The notes beneath the pieces were generated by a model. The model made no database searches and was not told the DNA's origin. It saw only the letters and a list, made by a program, of their open reading frames with translations. Both the position numbers and the translations under genes were made by a program. A DNA stretch of 64,000 bases from Acidobacteriota bacterium (lineage in GTDB: Bacteria > Acidobacteriota > Terriglobia > Terriglobales > Acidobacteriaceae): NCBI GenBank assembly GCA_021792135.1, contig JAJYVF010000002.1, forward strand, positions 124,001-188,000. The letters are read 5' to 3'. The number at the start of each line of letters is the position of its first letter. The first letter of the stretch is position 1. Positions 30,219-40,531 of the stretch are shown piece by piece.

Positions 30219-30350
30219 TTATGCAGCAAACGCGGGGAGATTGCAGGCCATCGTGCCGGAACGGCAGGTTCGTCGCATCGCGGCGCATCGTCGCTCGAAT
30301 AACTCGCGCAGCTCGTCTTCCGTCGAGTCGAGCGACAGATTAGAGGCCAT
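30219..30350 (-). CDS. Possible 43-residue peptide precursor beside the radical SAM gene
   Basis: An ATG at 30350 opens 43 codons ending at TAA 30219, 88 bases before the radical SAM start and on the same strand. The first half, MASNLSLDSTEDELRELFER, is acidic and helix-forming, like a leader peptide. The second half, RCAAMRRTCRSGTMACNLP and AFAA, has Cys22, Cys29 and Cys36 exactly seven residues apart. No good ribosome site is next to the ATG (GAGGGAGAG lies about 25 bases away), which weakens the call. SLDSTEDELRELFE also resembles the start of an RRM RNA-binding domain, so a decayed RRM gene near the helicase is the main alternative. Confidence 0.3.
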   Translation of the reverse strand: MASNLSLDSTEDELRELFERRCAAMRRTCRSGTMACNLPAFAA

Positions 30351-30522
30351 GCGTTCGCAGCCGGATCGCAGCGACTCTCCCTCTGAATCGCACCGCGGGA
30401 GGGCCGCTGACCTTGTTCAGGACGGGCATTTCCTCGCCGGCGCTGTTCGATCGCCGATAAGCAGTGAAAAGTCGCCTCTGCGTCAGAAATCCGGCCTCGC
30501 GAATCTCTCGCATGCCCTCACA

Positions 30523-31647
30523 TCATGCGTGCGCCGCGGCATTGGGACGAACCCGATACCTCCTGGCGGTAACGGCCAGGGTGCGCTCCATCCTGCGCAG
30601 CGTCTGGACTTCGTCGGGAGCGGCAAAGGTCGAGGCGATGCCGCGGCTGGAGGCGCGGCCCGTTCGGCCGACGCGGTGCACGAAATCCTCGGCTTCCCGG
30701 GGCAGGTCGAAGTTCACCACGTGCGCGACATCCGCCACATCGATGCCCCTCGCGGCCACATCGGTGGCGACCAGCACACGATGGCGGCCCTCTGCAAAGT
30801 TGCGCAGTGCGGCACTGCGCTGCGACTGCGACCGGTCACCGTGAATCTGGGTTGCCGAGTGCCCGGCCCGCGACAGTCGCCGCGCCACCCGATCGGCCCC
30901 ATGCTTCGTCCGCACAAAGACCAGAAAGCTGCCGTGATGCGCACCCAGCAGGTGCTCCAGCAATTCCTGTTTCTTGTCCACCGGAACCTCAAAGCTCCGC
31001 AGCTCGACATTCGGCGAGGGCTTCAGCACCGATCCGATCTCGATGCGCACCGGATCCCGGAGGTAATCGCGGGCCACTTCGCGAATCGCGGGGCTCAGAG
31101 TAGCCGAGTAGCAGAGCGTCTGCCGGTCCGCCGGCAGCACCGCGGCGATGCGCCGGATCGCGGGCCTGAAGCCCATGTCCAGCATACGGTCCACCTCGTC
31201 CAGCACCAGCAGCTTCACGCTGCTCAGCTTCACCAGCTTGCGCGACAGATAGTCTTCCAGGCGCCCCGGAGTCGCGACAATCAGGCGCGGACCGCGCCCC
31301 AGCGCGGCCAGCTGCGGGCCCTCGGCCAAACCGCCGCACACCAGCGCCGCCATGCCCTCGCTGCGGGTGAGTTCCCGCCAGGCTTCGAGCACCTGCATGG
31401 CCAGCTCGCGGGTGGGCAGCAGAACCAGCGCCGTCGCTCCCTTGCCCGCCGAAGGCAGGCGTTCGATCAGCGGAATCAGAAAGCTCAGGGTTTTCCCTGT
31501 GCCCGTCTGCGCCGTCGCCAGGACGTCGCGTCCCTCCAGCGCCGGTGGAATCGCCGCCGCCTGCACCGGCGTGGGATGGATAAAGTTCGCGTGTGCCAGC
31601 TGCTGCTGCAGCGCCGGCGAGAGTTCCAGTTCGGAGAATTGTTTCAA
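30523..31647 (-). CDS. DEAD-box RNA helicase (RhlE-like)
   Basis: A 374-residue helicase core unwinding RNA with ATP. The Q motif is F-x-x-LxLSPALQQQL with PTPVQAAAIP. Motif I is AQTGTGKT, followed by PTRELAMQV and TPGRLEDYL. Motif II reads DEVD instead of DEAD. SAT, the VLVATDVAARGIDV segment and HRVGRTGR complete the core. The TTG at 31647 is preferred because AGGACAGGA sits five bases upstream and family members begin right there; an in-frame ATG at 31701 would add 18 residues without family likeness. There is no long basic tail. RhlE-type helicases help ribosome assembly and cold adaptation. Confidence 0.88.
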   Translation of the reverse strand: MKQFSELELSPALQQQLAHANFIHPTPVQAAAIPPALEGRDVLATAQTGTGKTLSFLIPLIERLPSAGKGATALVLLPTRELAMQVLEAWRELTRSEGMAALVCGGLAEGPQLAALGRGPRLIVATPGRLEDYLSRKLVKLSSVKLLVLDEVDRMLDMGFRPAIRRIAAVLPADRQTLCYSATLSPAIREVARDYLRDPVRIEIGSVLKPSPNVELRSFEVPVDKKQELLEHLLGAHHGSFLVFVRTKHGADRVARRLSRAGHSATQIHGDRSQSQRSAALRNFAEGRHRVLVATDVAARGIDVADVAHVVNFDLPREAEDFVHRVGRTGRASSRGIASTFAAPDEVQTLRRMERTLAVTARRYRVRPNAAAHA

Positions 31648-32038
31648 GTGATTCCTGTCCTGCCTCGCACCGTGGAGCTTCCATCCTCGGAAATCATCCA
31701 TCGTGGCTTCAACACGGCGGCTGCAGTCGCATTGTTCTTCGACAGCCGCTCGACAACAGAAGGAGCCGGACTGGAGAACGCTTCAGTTTGTATGCAGGAA
31801 AACCAGGGAGGCGCTGACAACACGCTGATCGGGATTTGCCACACACGCTGCGTCTTCGGCTGCGATACGCCATCGCGTGGCAGCCTGGCCCGGTGAACAC
31901 CTTGACATCATTGGGCCATTACGCTGAGGGGCTTGGGAACTTACACGGCGGACGGTCTTGCGGGATGAGGGCGAGAACGACTCACGACCAAACAACTGAG
32001 CGTGGCTTCATTCTAACACAGAGGCCGCGCCGTCCGGC
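31648..32038. other. Non-coding stretch upstream of the helicase
   Basis: About 390 bases with no protein-like frame on either strand. It presumably holds the promoter of the helicase gene on the minus strand. TTGACA at 31904-31909 on the plus strand lacks a good -10 at the right distance. The next 340 bases hold the decayed protease end and the leader of the peroxiredoxin gene. Confidence 0.35.
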
Positions 32039-32141
32039 ATGGCCCTGAAAGCCTCGGTCGATGAGCACATCGGCGGACACCGGCAGGTGGCCCGGCGGCG
32101 GGAGGTCCTCCGGGTGCTGCATCCTTCCGAGGGTTGAGCGC
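32039..32141 (+). pseudogene. Decayed copy of the 3' end of the DegP-type gene
   Basis: 32087-32141 matches 28860-28915, the last codons and stop of the Do-family protease, at about 48 of 56 positions with one base missing. Both encode RVLHPSEG and stop. In this copy an ATG at 32039 opens a 32-codon frame ending in the same peptide, but the protease and PDZ parts are absent. It looks like the remnant of a duplicated or displaced protease gene, 3.2 kb from its source. Confidence 0.55.
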
Positions 32142-32378
32142 AGAAGTAACTACCCGTTCTTCAGGATTCCCGCCTACAGCGGTCAGGCATCGTTCAAGTC
32201 GGCCTCCGGGAGGCATCAGGGACAGCGCTTCGGGAATCCGGACGGAAGCAAACCGCGCTCCACGCCTCCCCCAGGCAAACGGGGGGTTGCGCCGCTCTGC
32301 TATCCTCTCGTACTGGCGTCGTTTCTGCTGGAGCGCCGCGTCCGGGCCATTGAATCTTGGCCAGCAGGGAGGATTCTC

Positions 32379-32969
32379 GTGAAGAAGGATTTGGTCTTCG
32401 GCCTGGCGATCTCTGCCGCACTCTGCACACCCGCTTTCGCTGCCCTCAAACCAGGGGACCGCGCGCCCGAGTTTTCCGCCCCCGCTTCCCTGGCGGGCAG
32501 GCAGTTCCATTTCTCGCTGCGGGCCGCCCTGAAAAAGGGCCCCGTTGTCGTCTATTTCTACCCGTCGGCCTTCACCGGGGGCTGCGATCTCGAAGCCCAC
32601 ACCTTTGCCCAGGACAAGGACCAGTTCACGGCCGCCGGCGCCAGCATCATTGGCGTCTCGGAAGACAGCATCGCACGCCTTGATCAGTTCTCCGCCGATC
32701 CCCAATACTGCGCGGGCCGTTTCCCTGTCGCTTCCGATCCCAGCGGCAAGGTCGCCGCTTCCTACGGAGTGACGGCCGTCGCCGGAAGCCCCGGCATGAA
32801 AGACGTGCGCGGTGCCGCCATCGACCACGGCTTTTTTGAGCGCATAACCTTCGTGATCGGCAAAGACGGCAAGGTCGTCGCCGCCTTCTCTTCCACGGAA
32901 GATCATTTAACCCCGGATGCTCATGTGAAGAAGGCGTTGGCGGTTGTGCAGCAGCTTGCCGGCAAATAG
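32379..32969 (+). CDS. Exported peroxiredoxin (AhpC/TSA, BCP-like)
   Basis: 196 residues from GTG 32379, placed by GGGAGG seven bases upstream and by the signal peptide it opens (MKKDLVFGLAISAALCTPAF-A). The thioredoxin-fold redoxin domain has VVVYFYPSAFTGGCDLEAHT, with the peroxidatic cysteine in the T-x-x-C position, then GVSEDSIARLDQF and FVIGKDGKVVAAF. A second cysteine (QYC) may be the resolving one. It should reduce peroxides in the periplasm. It is a single gene, convergent with the cupin gene. Confidence 0.88.
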   Translation: MKKDLVFGLAISAALCTPAFAALKPGDRAPEFSAPASLAGRQFHFSLRAALKKGPVVVYFYPSAFTGGCDLEAHTFAQDKDQFTAAGASIIGVSEDSIARLDQFSADPQYCAGRFPVASDPSGKVAASYGVTAVAGSPGMKDVRGAAIDHGFFERITFVIGKDGKVVAAFSSTEDHLTPDAHVKKALAVVQQLAGK

Positions 32970-33048
32970 TGGTCCGCCGCCTCACCGTAGTCAGTCGTGC
33001 GGGGTCCGCAGTGTGCGCGCAATCGACTGTGGCAGAAGTCGGGAGTTC

Positions 33049-33435
<387 letters not shown>

Positions 33436-33517
33436 GATGGGTTCCTCCTCGACGCAGTCTGCCCAGTGTAGCCGGAGGCGGTCTCCGCGCGAACACAAGG
33501 GCTCGCGCGGATGAGGC

Positions 33518-34576
33518 CTACTCGGAGCGGAGCGAAGCCATGTCGATGGAGAAGCGGTACTTGACGTCGGACTTCACCAGCCGCTCGTAGGCTTCATTGA
33601 CCTTCTGGATGGGGATAACTTCGACGTCAGCCGTGATGTTGTGCTGGCCGCAGAAGTCGAGCATCTCCTGAGTCTCGGCAATGCCGCCGATCAGCGAGCC
33701 GGAAAGGCTGCGGCGTCCCATCAGCAAACCAAAGACAGAGACGGGCAGCGGCTGGTCGGGCGCGCCCACCATGACGATGTGGCCATCGCGCCGGAGCATA
33801 TTGATGTACGCATTGATGTCGTGCTGGGCGGCGACCGCGTCGAGGATGAAGTCGAAGCTGCCGGCGTGCTTCTTCATCTCGTCGGCGTTGCGCGAGAGGA
33901 TGATTTCATCGGCGCCAAGCCGGAGGGCATCGTCCTTCTTCGACGGCGAGGTGGTGAAGACCACCACATGAGCTCCGAGAGCATGGGCGATCTTGACGGC
34001 CATGTGGCCGAGGCCGCCAAGGCCGACGACGCCGACCTTCTGCCCGCCGGTGACGTTCCAGTGACGCATAGGTGAATAAGTGGTGATGCCGGCGCAGAGC
34101 AGCGGCGCGGTCCCGGCAAGGTCGAGGTTCTCGGGAACGCGCAGGACGAAGCGCTGGTCCACCACAATGCTGTCGGAGTAGCCACCGTAAGTGACGCCGC
34201 CGGTGTGCTTGTCGGGGAAGTTGTAGGTGAGGGTGAGATTGGGGCAGAACTGCTCGAGTCCGTCTTTGCACGATGCGCAGGTGCCGTCGGAATCGACCAT
34301 GCAGCCAACCGCAGCGAGATCGCCGGGCTTGAATTTCTTCACCGCGGAGCCGACCTGCGTCACACGGCCGACGATCTCATGGCCGGGGATACAGGGGTAG
34401 GCGGTGGGCATGACGTCTTTCCACTCGTTGCGGACCTGATGCAGATCGGAGTGGCAGATGCCGCAGAAGAGGATCTCGATCTGGACATCCGTTTCGGTCG
34501 GTTCGCGCCGATCGATGGTGGTGGGAGCAAGCCCGGAGGTGGGGCTGGCTGCGGACCAGGCTTTCGCTTTGTGCAT
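33518..34576 (-). CDS. Zinc-dependent NAD(P) alcohol dehydrogenase (YahK/CAD type)
   Basis: A 352-residue medium-chain dehydrogenase. Catalytic zinc ligands occur in GICHSDLH and PGHEIVGRV. The structural-zinc cysteines are in [22 protein letters not shown], and [20 protein letters not shown] is the nucleotide-binding loop. Sequence and length fit the cinnamyl-alcohol/YahK branch, which reduces a broad range of aldehydes with NADPH. With the cupin downstream it could form an aldehyde/cyanohydrin-handling pair, but this is only inferred from position. Confidence 0.92.
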   Translation of the reverse strand: MHKAKAWSAASPTSGLAPTTIDRREPTETDVQIEILFCGICHSDLHQVRNEWKDVMPTAYPCIPGHEIVGRVTQVGSAVKKFKPGDLAAVGCMVDSDGTCASCKDGLEQFCPNLTLTYNFPDKHTGGVTYGGYSDSIVVDQRFVLRVPENLDLAGTAPLLCAGITTYSPMRHWNVTGGQKVGVVGLGGLGHMAVKIAHALGAHVVVFTTSPSKKDDALRLGADEIILSRNADEMKKHAGSFDFILDAVAAQHDINAYINMLRRDGHIVMVGAPDQPLPVSVFGLLMGRRSLSGSLIGGIAETQEMLDFCGQHNITADVEVIPIQKVNEAYERLVKSDVKYRFSIDMASLRSE

Positions 34577-34711
34577 GAAGTGCGTTTCCCTTCCCTGCTG
34601 ATCGTTGTAAACAAGATGCGCCAGGCGGCGCGCAGGACGCTGGCTTTTCGCTGCAGGCCCTGTGGAAATGATGCTGAAGACTCTCCCGCCAGGACGGTTC
34701 CGGCTCCACGG

Positions 34712-37141
34712 CTATTCACGCCGAAGTGCGGTCATGGGGTCGATCTGCAACGCTCTTCGGGCGGGAATCAGACAGGCGGCCAGGGCCACCGCGCTGAGTA
34801 CGGGGACGGCGACGGTAAGAAGGGTCGAACCTCCCAGGCTCGTGTCCATCCATTTCGCCGCCAGATTGTTCAACAGCAGGGCAAGTGCCACCCCGGCGAT
34901 CAACCCGCTGCCAACGCTGATCCCTGCTGACGCGACGACGACCCGAAGGACGTGGATCCGGCTGGCTCCCAGGGCCATGCGTATGCCGAATTCGCTGGTT
35001 CGCCGGGCCACCGTATAGGACACGACGCTGTAGAGCCCCACGGCCGCCAGGCTGAGTGCCAGAATTGCGAAGGCTGCGAGGAGCCAGGAAACGAGCTGTT
35101 CTCTCTGCCACTGCGGATCCTCCCTGAGCCACTGTTCAATTTCCAGAGCGCTGCGACCTGCCTGCTGCTCCGGGTTGAGCTGCGCCAGGGCACGGCGAAT
35201 GGCCGGCACGAGCAGGCCCGGAGAGACAGGCGACCGCACCAGAAGTTCGGCTCCGGGCTGCATCCAGAAGGTCCATGGAACAAAGATGGCCGGCCAGACG
35301 GGGGTGCGCAATCCGTGATTGAGGCTGTTGCCGACAACGCCTATGATCTGCAATCGCGAGTTTTCGATGCCCGGCGCGGGAACGACGTCCGATGGAAGCG
35401 CCGCGATCCCGGATAATCTGAGCGAGCTCCCCACGGCGTTGCCCCCTGGGAAACAAAGGCGGGCCATCGCCTGGTTGATGACCGCCACGGGCGCCGCGCT
35501 GTGATTTTCGGTCTCGCTCCATACCCGCCCCTGCAGCAGCGGGATGCGGAGCGTGGCGAAGAACTCCGGATCCACCAGATCGACGATGGCGCTTCGTTTC
35601 CGCTGTTCCGCCTGACCCTGCACCTCAAAGGGCAGATACCAGCCGCCATACGGCGGTATCGCGTGGGTCGCATACGCCGCCTCCGACACACCGGAAACGC
35701 GGGTCACACGCTCGCGCAGCTGCTCGTAGTAAGAAACCTCTGCGTTCCAGGTTGCGTTCGGGTTCACCCGAACGGGAATCAGGAGCGCAATGACATGGTG
35801 CGGATCGTAACCGAGCCTTACATGAAAAAGGCGTGCAAACGTCCGGAGCGCCGCGCTTGCGCCTGCCAGTAACAGCAAGGTCAACGCGATCTGAGCGATG
35901 ATCAGAAACCGATGCGTCATGCGGCTGCGCAACGTGCCCGCGATCCTGGAAACGCCGGACTGCAGCGCCTTTGCCGGTTCTGTTCGGGACAGCTGCCACG
36001 CGGGTAACAATCCAAAGAGAAAGGTCGTGAGGAATGCCGCGGCTGTACAGAAGCCGAGTACAGCCGCGTTGATGCGGGGTGAGAACTCCAGGGCCAGCAG
36101 GTCCTGGGGCACGACACCCTTCATCGCGAAGAGAGCGCCGCAGGTGAGCGCCACGCCCAGAGCGCCACCGGCGACGGCCAGCAGCATGGACTCCGTCAGG
36201 AGCTGCCGGAAGATATGCCGACGCCCTGCTCCAAGCGCGCTTCGCACGGCGAGTTCGTGCTCGCGCGCCGTACCCCTTGCCAACAGCAAAATGGACACGT
36301 TTCCACATCCGATCGCCAGCAGCAGGCCCACGCTGGCCAGAAGCAGCCACAGCGTTCTCCCTATGTTGTTACGAACCCAGTCGTTCAGCCCGTAGAAGGC
36401 TACGTGAAAATCAGGAGGAAAGCTCCGGGGCGCGGCGCGGGCGAATTGTTCCAGGATCGGCTGGAGTACCGAAGCCGCCGCAGTTCTGCTGATGCCGCGC
36501 TTCAGACGCAGAAACGAGATGTATCGCTGTCGAAGATTTCCGGCTGGCTGGAATGGTATGTAGACCTCGCCGCGATCCCAGCGGAACTGCCGCGCAGCGA
36601 CGCCAACGATCCTGTAGGCTTTGTGATCCAGTTCGAGGTCTTGCCCGACAACCTCAGGGTTTCTGCCGAAGTGCGCCTGCCAGAATTCATAACTGAGGAC
36701 GACGACGGGTTGCGGTTCCTCTCCATCGGCGGCGTCGGATGGGACGAGACCCCGGCCCAGCAGCGGCGGTACGCCAAGAAAGTCGAAAGCATTGGGTGTG
36801 ATGAAGGTCGCGCCCACATCTTCCGGGTAATCGCCGCCCGTCATGGAAAGATTGCGGCCGTCCATCGCAATCAGATCCTCAACCACCGGCGACTGTCGCA
36901 GGAGTCGCATCTCCGAGCCTGTCGGACGGAAAGGCAGCGCGTCTGCTTCCGTCCTGAGTTCCATCCCCAGAATGCGGTCGGCGTTCCTGTAGGAAAAGGG
37001 ATGAATCAGCGCTGCATAGACGACGCTGAAAACCGCTGTCGTCGCGCCAACCCCGAGCGCCAGCGATATCACCGCCGCGGAAGCAAAGCCCGGATTTTTC
37101 GCCAACTGCCGAAGGGCGAACCTGAGATTCTGCAGCAACAT
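34712..37141 (-). CDS. Orphan MacB/FtsX-type ABC permease (acidobacterial ADOP family)
   Basis: An 809-residue inner-membrane protein of the 'acidobacterial duplicated orphan permease' type. It starts MLLQNLRFALRQLAKNPGFA and has helix 1 (SAAVISLALGVGATTAVFSV), a periplasmic MacB-PCD domain (about 50-240), three helices around 270-400, a second periplasmic domain (430-660) and three last helices ending in PARRALQIDPMTALRRE. The two halves are a tandem duplication of the FtsX/MacB unit. As usual for this family, no ATPase gene is adjacent. The role is unknown, perhaps export or mechanical signalling at the envelope. Confidence 0.93.
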   Translation of the reverse strand: MLLQNLRFALRQLAKNPGFASAAVISLALGVGATTAVFSVVYAALIHPFSYRNADRILGMELRTEADALPFRPTGSEMRLLRQSPVVEDLIAMDGRNLSMTGGDYPEDVGATFITPNAFDFLGVPPLLGRGLVPSDAADGEEPQPVVVLSYEFWQAHFGRNPEVVGQDLELDHKAYRIVGVAARQFRWDRGEVYIPFQPAGNLRQRYISFLRLKRGISRTAAASVLQPILEQFARAAPRSFPPDFHVAFYGLNDWVRNNIGRTLWLLLASVGLLLAIGCGNVSILLLARGTAREHELAVRSALGAGRRHIFRQLLTESMLLAVAGGALGVALTCGALFAMKGVVPQDLLALEFSPRINAAVLGFCTAAAFLTTFLFGLLPAWQLSRTEPAKALQSGVSRIAGTLRSRMTHRFLIIAQIALTLLLLAGASAALRTFARLFHVRLGYDPHHVIALLIPVRVNPNATWNAEVSYYEQLRERVTRVSGVSEAAYATHAIPPYGGWYLPFEVQGQAEQRKRSAIVDLVDPEFFATLRIPLLQGRVWSETENHSAAPVAVINQAMARLCFPGGNAVGSSLRLSGIAALPSDVVPAPGIENSRLQIIGVVGNSLNHGLRTPVWPAIFVPWTFWMQPGAELLVRSPVSPGLLVPAIRRALAQLNPEQQAGRSALEIEQWLREDPQWQREQLVSWLLAAFAILALSLAAVGLYSVVSYTVARRTSEFGIRMALGASRIHVLRVVVASAGISVGSGLIAGVALALLLNNLAAKWMDTSLGGSTLLTVAVPVLSAVALAACLIPARRALQIDPMTALRRE

Positions 37142-37352
37142 GGCACTCTCCCGGTCAGGAGACGAGCGGAAGCAATATTGTGCTCAACCTCTGTGGTCGC
37201 GGCGCCATTCGCCACCTGGCCCTGTCTGAGGTCAGGCCGAGGAGGGCGGAGCCAGTTTATCTCAGGGAGTCACCGGAGCAGGGTCCGGCTGCGGGAATTC
37301 TATGTCAGTCGCCTGCATCCGGCGACGAAGCATACAGCCGCCGCCGGATGCT

Positions 37353-39329
37353 TCAGCTTTTCCGGCTCGCGGTCTCTGTGGATTGGAGACGGGCGATGAT
37401 GCTGTCGGCATCGTACACGCAGCCGCCCCAGACCCCTCCGCTGGCCTGCGTGAGTGCGGCCCAGAGGCGCGTATCTTCGGGCAGGTCCGGGTGCGGGGCA
37501 AGGTCGGGACGCGGCGCGCGGGCCGCCAGCCGGCGGCGGCCTTCTTCTGCGCCGAAGCGCTCCTCGCCGCTGCCGATGAGGTTCACGGTTCCGGCGAGCT
37601 GGTTGCGGTCGATGACGATTTCGATGAGGTCGCCGTCGAGGACGCGGCCGATGGGGCCGCCGGCGAGCGCTTCGGGCGAAATATGCCCAATGCAGGCTCC
37701 CGTGGAGACGCCGCTGAAGCGCGCGTCGGTGAGAATGGCAACGTGCCGGCAGTACGGAAGTTGCTTGACGGCGGAGGTGACCTGGTAGGTCTCTTCCATC
37801 CCCGCGCCGGCCGGACCTCCGCAGATGATGACCATGACGTCGCCTTCGCGGATGGCGCCGCTCTTGAGCGCCGCGACGGCGGCCGTTTCGGTGGTGAAGA
37901 CGCGGGCCGGCCCGGCATGGCGGTAGACCTGGTGCTCATCGACGAGTGACGGATCGATGGCGGTGCTCTTGATGACGGAGCCTTCGGGGGCCAGGTTGCC
38001 AACGGGGAAACAAACGGTCGGCGTCAGGCCACGGCGCCGGGCGCTCTCGGGCGAGTGGATGACGTCCTCGGGATCGATGCCGTCCCGAGCGCGCAGTTCT
38101 TCGCGCAGCTGACGGCGGCGGGCGCTCTGTTCCCACCAGTTGAGGTTCTCGTCGAGAGTTTCGCCGGTAACGGTGCGGACGCTGGTGTCGAGCAGGCTGG
38201 CGCGGCGCAGGTGAAGCATGACTTCAGGCACGGCGCCCGCGAGAAAGACCTGCACGGTGGCGAAGTTCCGCGGGCCATTGGGAAGGGCGTCGACCAGACG
38301 CGGAACCTGGCGGTTGATGCGCGTCCAGTCCTCGAGCGTGGGACGGCGCAGGCCGGCGGCGTGGGCGATGGCGGGAATGTGCAGGAGAAGGTTGGTAGAT
38401 CCGCCAAAGGCGGCGTGCACGACCATGGCGTTCTCGATCGCGCGCTCCGTCAGGATGGAGTTGAGGCCGATGCCGGTCTGGTTCATGCGCAGAAGCGCGC
38501 GCGCGGAGCGGCTCGCAGCATCGAGCCAGATCGGGTGGCCGGAGGGAGCCAGCGCGGAATGTGGCAGCGCGATGCCGAGGGCTTCGGCAACCACCTGCGA
38601 GGTAGCGGCCGTGCCGAGGAACTGGCATCCGCCGCCGGGCGAAGCACAGGCGCGGCAGCCCACATCGGCGGCATAATCGGCGCTGATCTGGCCGCTGGCG
38701 AAGCGGGCGCCGATGGTCTGGATTTTCGCGGCGTCTTCACCGCTTTCGGGCAGCAGCGTAACGCCGCCGGGGACGAGGATGGCGGGATATGGGCCGGAAG
38801 AGGCGAGGGCCATCATCATCGCGGGAAGACCCTTGTCGCAGGTGGCGATGCCCATCACGCCTTTGCGGGTGGGCAGCGAGCGCATCAGGCGGCGCAGCAC
38901 GATGGCGGCATCGTTGCGGTAGGGCAGCGAGTCGAGCATCGCGGGCGTGCCCTGGGAGCGGCCGTCGCAGGGATCGGTGCAGGCGCCGGCATAGGGCACG
39001 CAGCGCAGGGAGCGCATCTCGCGCGCGGCTTCGGAGACGAGCAGGCCGACCTCCCAGTGGCCGGTGTGAAAGCCGAGAGCGATGGGCGTGCCATCCTGCG
39101 CGCGCACGCCGCCGTGCGTGCTGAGGATGAGGAACTCGGGATCGAGCATGCGCTGCGGAGCCCAGCCCATCGCCGCGTTCTGCGTCAGGGCAAAGAGATT
39201 GCCGGAAGGCTCGCGGAGGAGCATTTCCGGCGTGATGGGCAGAGCGCCCGAAGGCCCGGCAGCATGAGTGCGGATGTCGGAGTACGCAAAGCCTTCGGTC
39301 TCAAAAACCGAGTCAACGGGGACGGTCAT
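37353..39329 (-). CDS. IlvD/Edd-family sugar-acid dehydratase (YjhG/YagF, D-xylonate type)
   Basis: 658 residues, the usual length of YjhG/YagF dehydratases and longer than IlvD. Iron-sulfur and active-site segments are visible: [57 protein letters not shown], and at the end [20 protein letters not shown]. The enzyme converts D-xylonate (or a related aldonate) to 2-keto-3-deoxy-xylonate. It follows the Gfo/Idh/MocA gene by 26 bases on the same strand. The FAH-family and aldehyde dehydrogenase genes on the opposite side supply the next two steps to 2-oxoglutarate. Confidence 0.87.
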   Translation of the reverse strand: MTVPVDSVFETEGFAYSDIRTHAAGPSGALPITPEMLLREPSGNLFALTQNAAMGWAPQRMLDPEFLILSTHGGVRAQDGTPIALGFHTGHWEVGLLVSEAAREMRSLRCVPYAGACTDPCDGRSQGTPAMLDSLPYRNDAAIVLRRLMRSLPTRKGVMGIATCDKGLPAMMMALASSGPYPAILVPGGVTLLPESGEDAAKIQTIGARFASGQISADYAADVGCRACASPGGGCQFLGTAATSQVVAEALGIALPHSALAPSGHPIWLDAASRSARALLRMNQTGIGLNSILTERAIENAMVVHAAFGGSTNLLLHIPAIAHAAGLRRPTLEDWTRINRQVPRLVDALPNGPRNFATVQVFLAGAVPEVMLHLRRASLLDTSVRTVTGETLDENLNWWEQSARRRQLREELRARDGIDPEDVIHSPESARRRGLTPTVCFPVGNLAPEGSVIKSTAIDPSLVDEHQVYRHAGPARVFTTETAAVAALKSGAIREGDVMVIICGGPAGAGMEETYQVTSAVKQLPYCRHVAILTDARFSGVSTGACIGHISPEALAGGPIGRVLDGDLIEIVIDRNQLAGTVNLIGSGEERFGAEEGRRRLAARAPRPDLAPHPDLPEDTRLWAALTQASGGVWGGCVYDADSIIARLQSTETASRKS

Positions 39330-39355
39330 GCTTCATTCTCCCATCGGACTGCGGC

Positions 39356-40531
39356 CTATGCGGGAACCACAACCTCCTGGCCACCGCGTTCGGCGGAGAC
39401 ATAGGCGCTGTAGAGGACGGCCATAGTATCGCGGGCCAGTTCTGCGCCGCTGAGCGGTTCGCGGCCGGCGGCGATGCTCTCCATGAAGTCCTGGAACTCC
39501 TGCGGGTATCCGTGCTGCCAGGATTCGTCGGCAGCAGGCTGGCTCCAGCCCTGCTTGGTTTCGATCTTTTCGGTGACGTAGATGTCGTGGAACTGCTCTT
39601 CGCGGGGGTTGAAGGTATCGAGGGCGTTGACCGGATTGAGGTGGCAGCGCGTGCGGTGGTTGTTGGCCATAACTTCGAGCCAGTTGGCGACCCCGCCGAG
39701 GTTCAGCTCCGAAGCAAAGATATCGGCGACCGTGCCGTCGGTAAAGGTGATGTGCATCTGTCCGTAGTCTTCAATGTCGGTATAGCCGGTGCGCAGAAAT
39801 CCAGCGTTCCGGAAGGTGGGCATGCGGGTCATGGCATGGGTGCGGGCGCTGATGGTGGCGGGGCGGATGGGCTGGCCATCGCGGGCTTCGCCTTCGGCGC
39901 GCTTGAGATACAGCGCGGCACTGAGCGGATGGCAGCCCTTGCCGACGATGGAGCCGCCTCCGGAGTAGCGCCACTGGCCGTAGTAGGGGGAATGCGAGCC
40001 GCTGTGCGACTCGTTGCCCATGATCCAGAGAACCTGCGCGCCGGAGCGGACGATGATTTCCCGCTCCTTCTGAATGGCGGGCGCGTAGACCCAGTTCTCG
40101 GCATAGCAGATGCGCTTGCCGGCGGCGCGAGCCGCGTCGAGGATGCGCTGGCAGCTCTCCACCGCATGGCGGAGCATGGGCTCTTTGGGCGCGGAGCTGC
40201 CGTGGAAATCCGCTTCGCCGGAGCCGAAGTAGCCGGTGAAAGGCTTTTCCACGATGACGTGACGGCCGCGGCGCAGCGCTTCCACAGCAAGCTGCTCGTG
40301 GGTCGAGGGAGGACTGCAGAGATCGATGACATCGCTGACATCGCAGAGGGCTGCGAAGCTGTCGAAGGCGCGGACGCCGGTTTCGGCGGCGAATCTTTCG
40401 CGGGTCGGCGCAGAGCGCGAAGTGACGCCGACGAGATCGAGGGCAACGCCGTAGACGCGGCGCAATCCTTCCAGGTGGAACTTCGCGGCGAAGCCTGCGC
40501 CGACCAGGCCGATGCGGATGGGGTGTGTCAT
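39356..40531 (-). CDS. Gfo/Idh/MocA-family oxidoreductase
   Basis: A 391-residue NAD(P)-dependent sugar oxidoreductase. The Rossmann start (IRIGLVGAGFAAKFHLEGL), DVIDLCSPPSTHEQLAVEAL and VIVEKPFTGYFGSG with the catalytic EKP lysine are standard. The C-terminal domain contains GGGSIVGKGCHPLSAALYL, where the lysine and histidine of the active site are expected. As the first gene of the dehydratase unit it could oxidise a pentose (for example D-xylose) to its lactone, although members of this family also act on inositols and other sugars. Confidence 0.85.
   Translation of the reverse strand: MTHPIRIGLVGAGFAAKFHLEGLRRVYGVALDLVGVTSRSAPTRERFAAETGVRAFDSFAALCDVSDVIDLCSPPSTHEQLAVEALRRGRHVIVEKPFTGYFGSGEADFHGSSAPKEPMLRHAVESCQRILDAARAAGKRICYAENWVYAPAIQKEREIIVRSGAQVLWIMGNESHSGSHSPYYGQWRYSGGGSIVGKGCHPLSAALYLKRAEGEARDGQPIRPATISARTHAMTRMPTFRNAGFLRTGYTDIEDYGQMHITFTDGTVADIFASELNLGGVANWLEVMANNHRTRCHLNPVNALDTFNPREEQFHDIYVTEKIETKQGWSQPAADESWQHGYPQEFQDFMESIAAGREPLSGAELARDTMAVLYSAYVSAERGGQEVVVPA

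Noticed and set aside
30219-30350. Reading the small ORF as an intact RRM RNA-binding protein
   Set aside because: Only about 15 residues resemble an RRM. The rest of the domain is absent in all frames around it. A decayed RRM remains possible and is stated as the alternative.
31902-31940. TTGACA at 31904 as a promoter for the peroxiredoxin
   Set aside because: No acceptable -10 at the right distance, and the gene starts more than 450 bases away.
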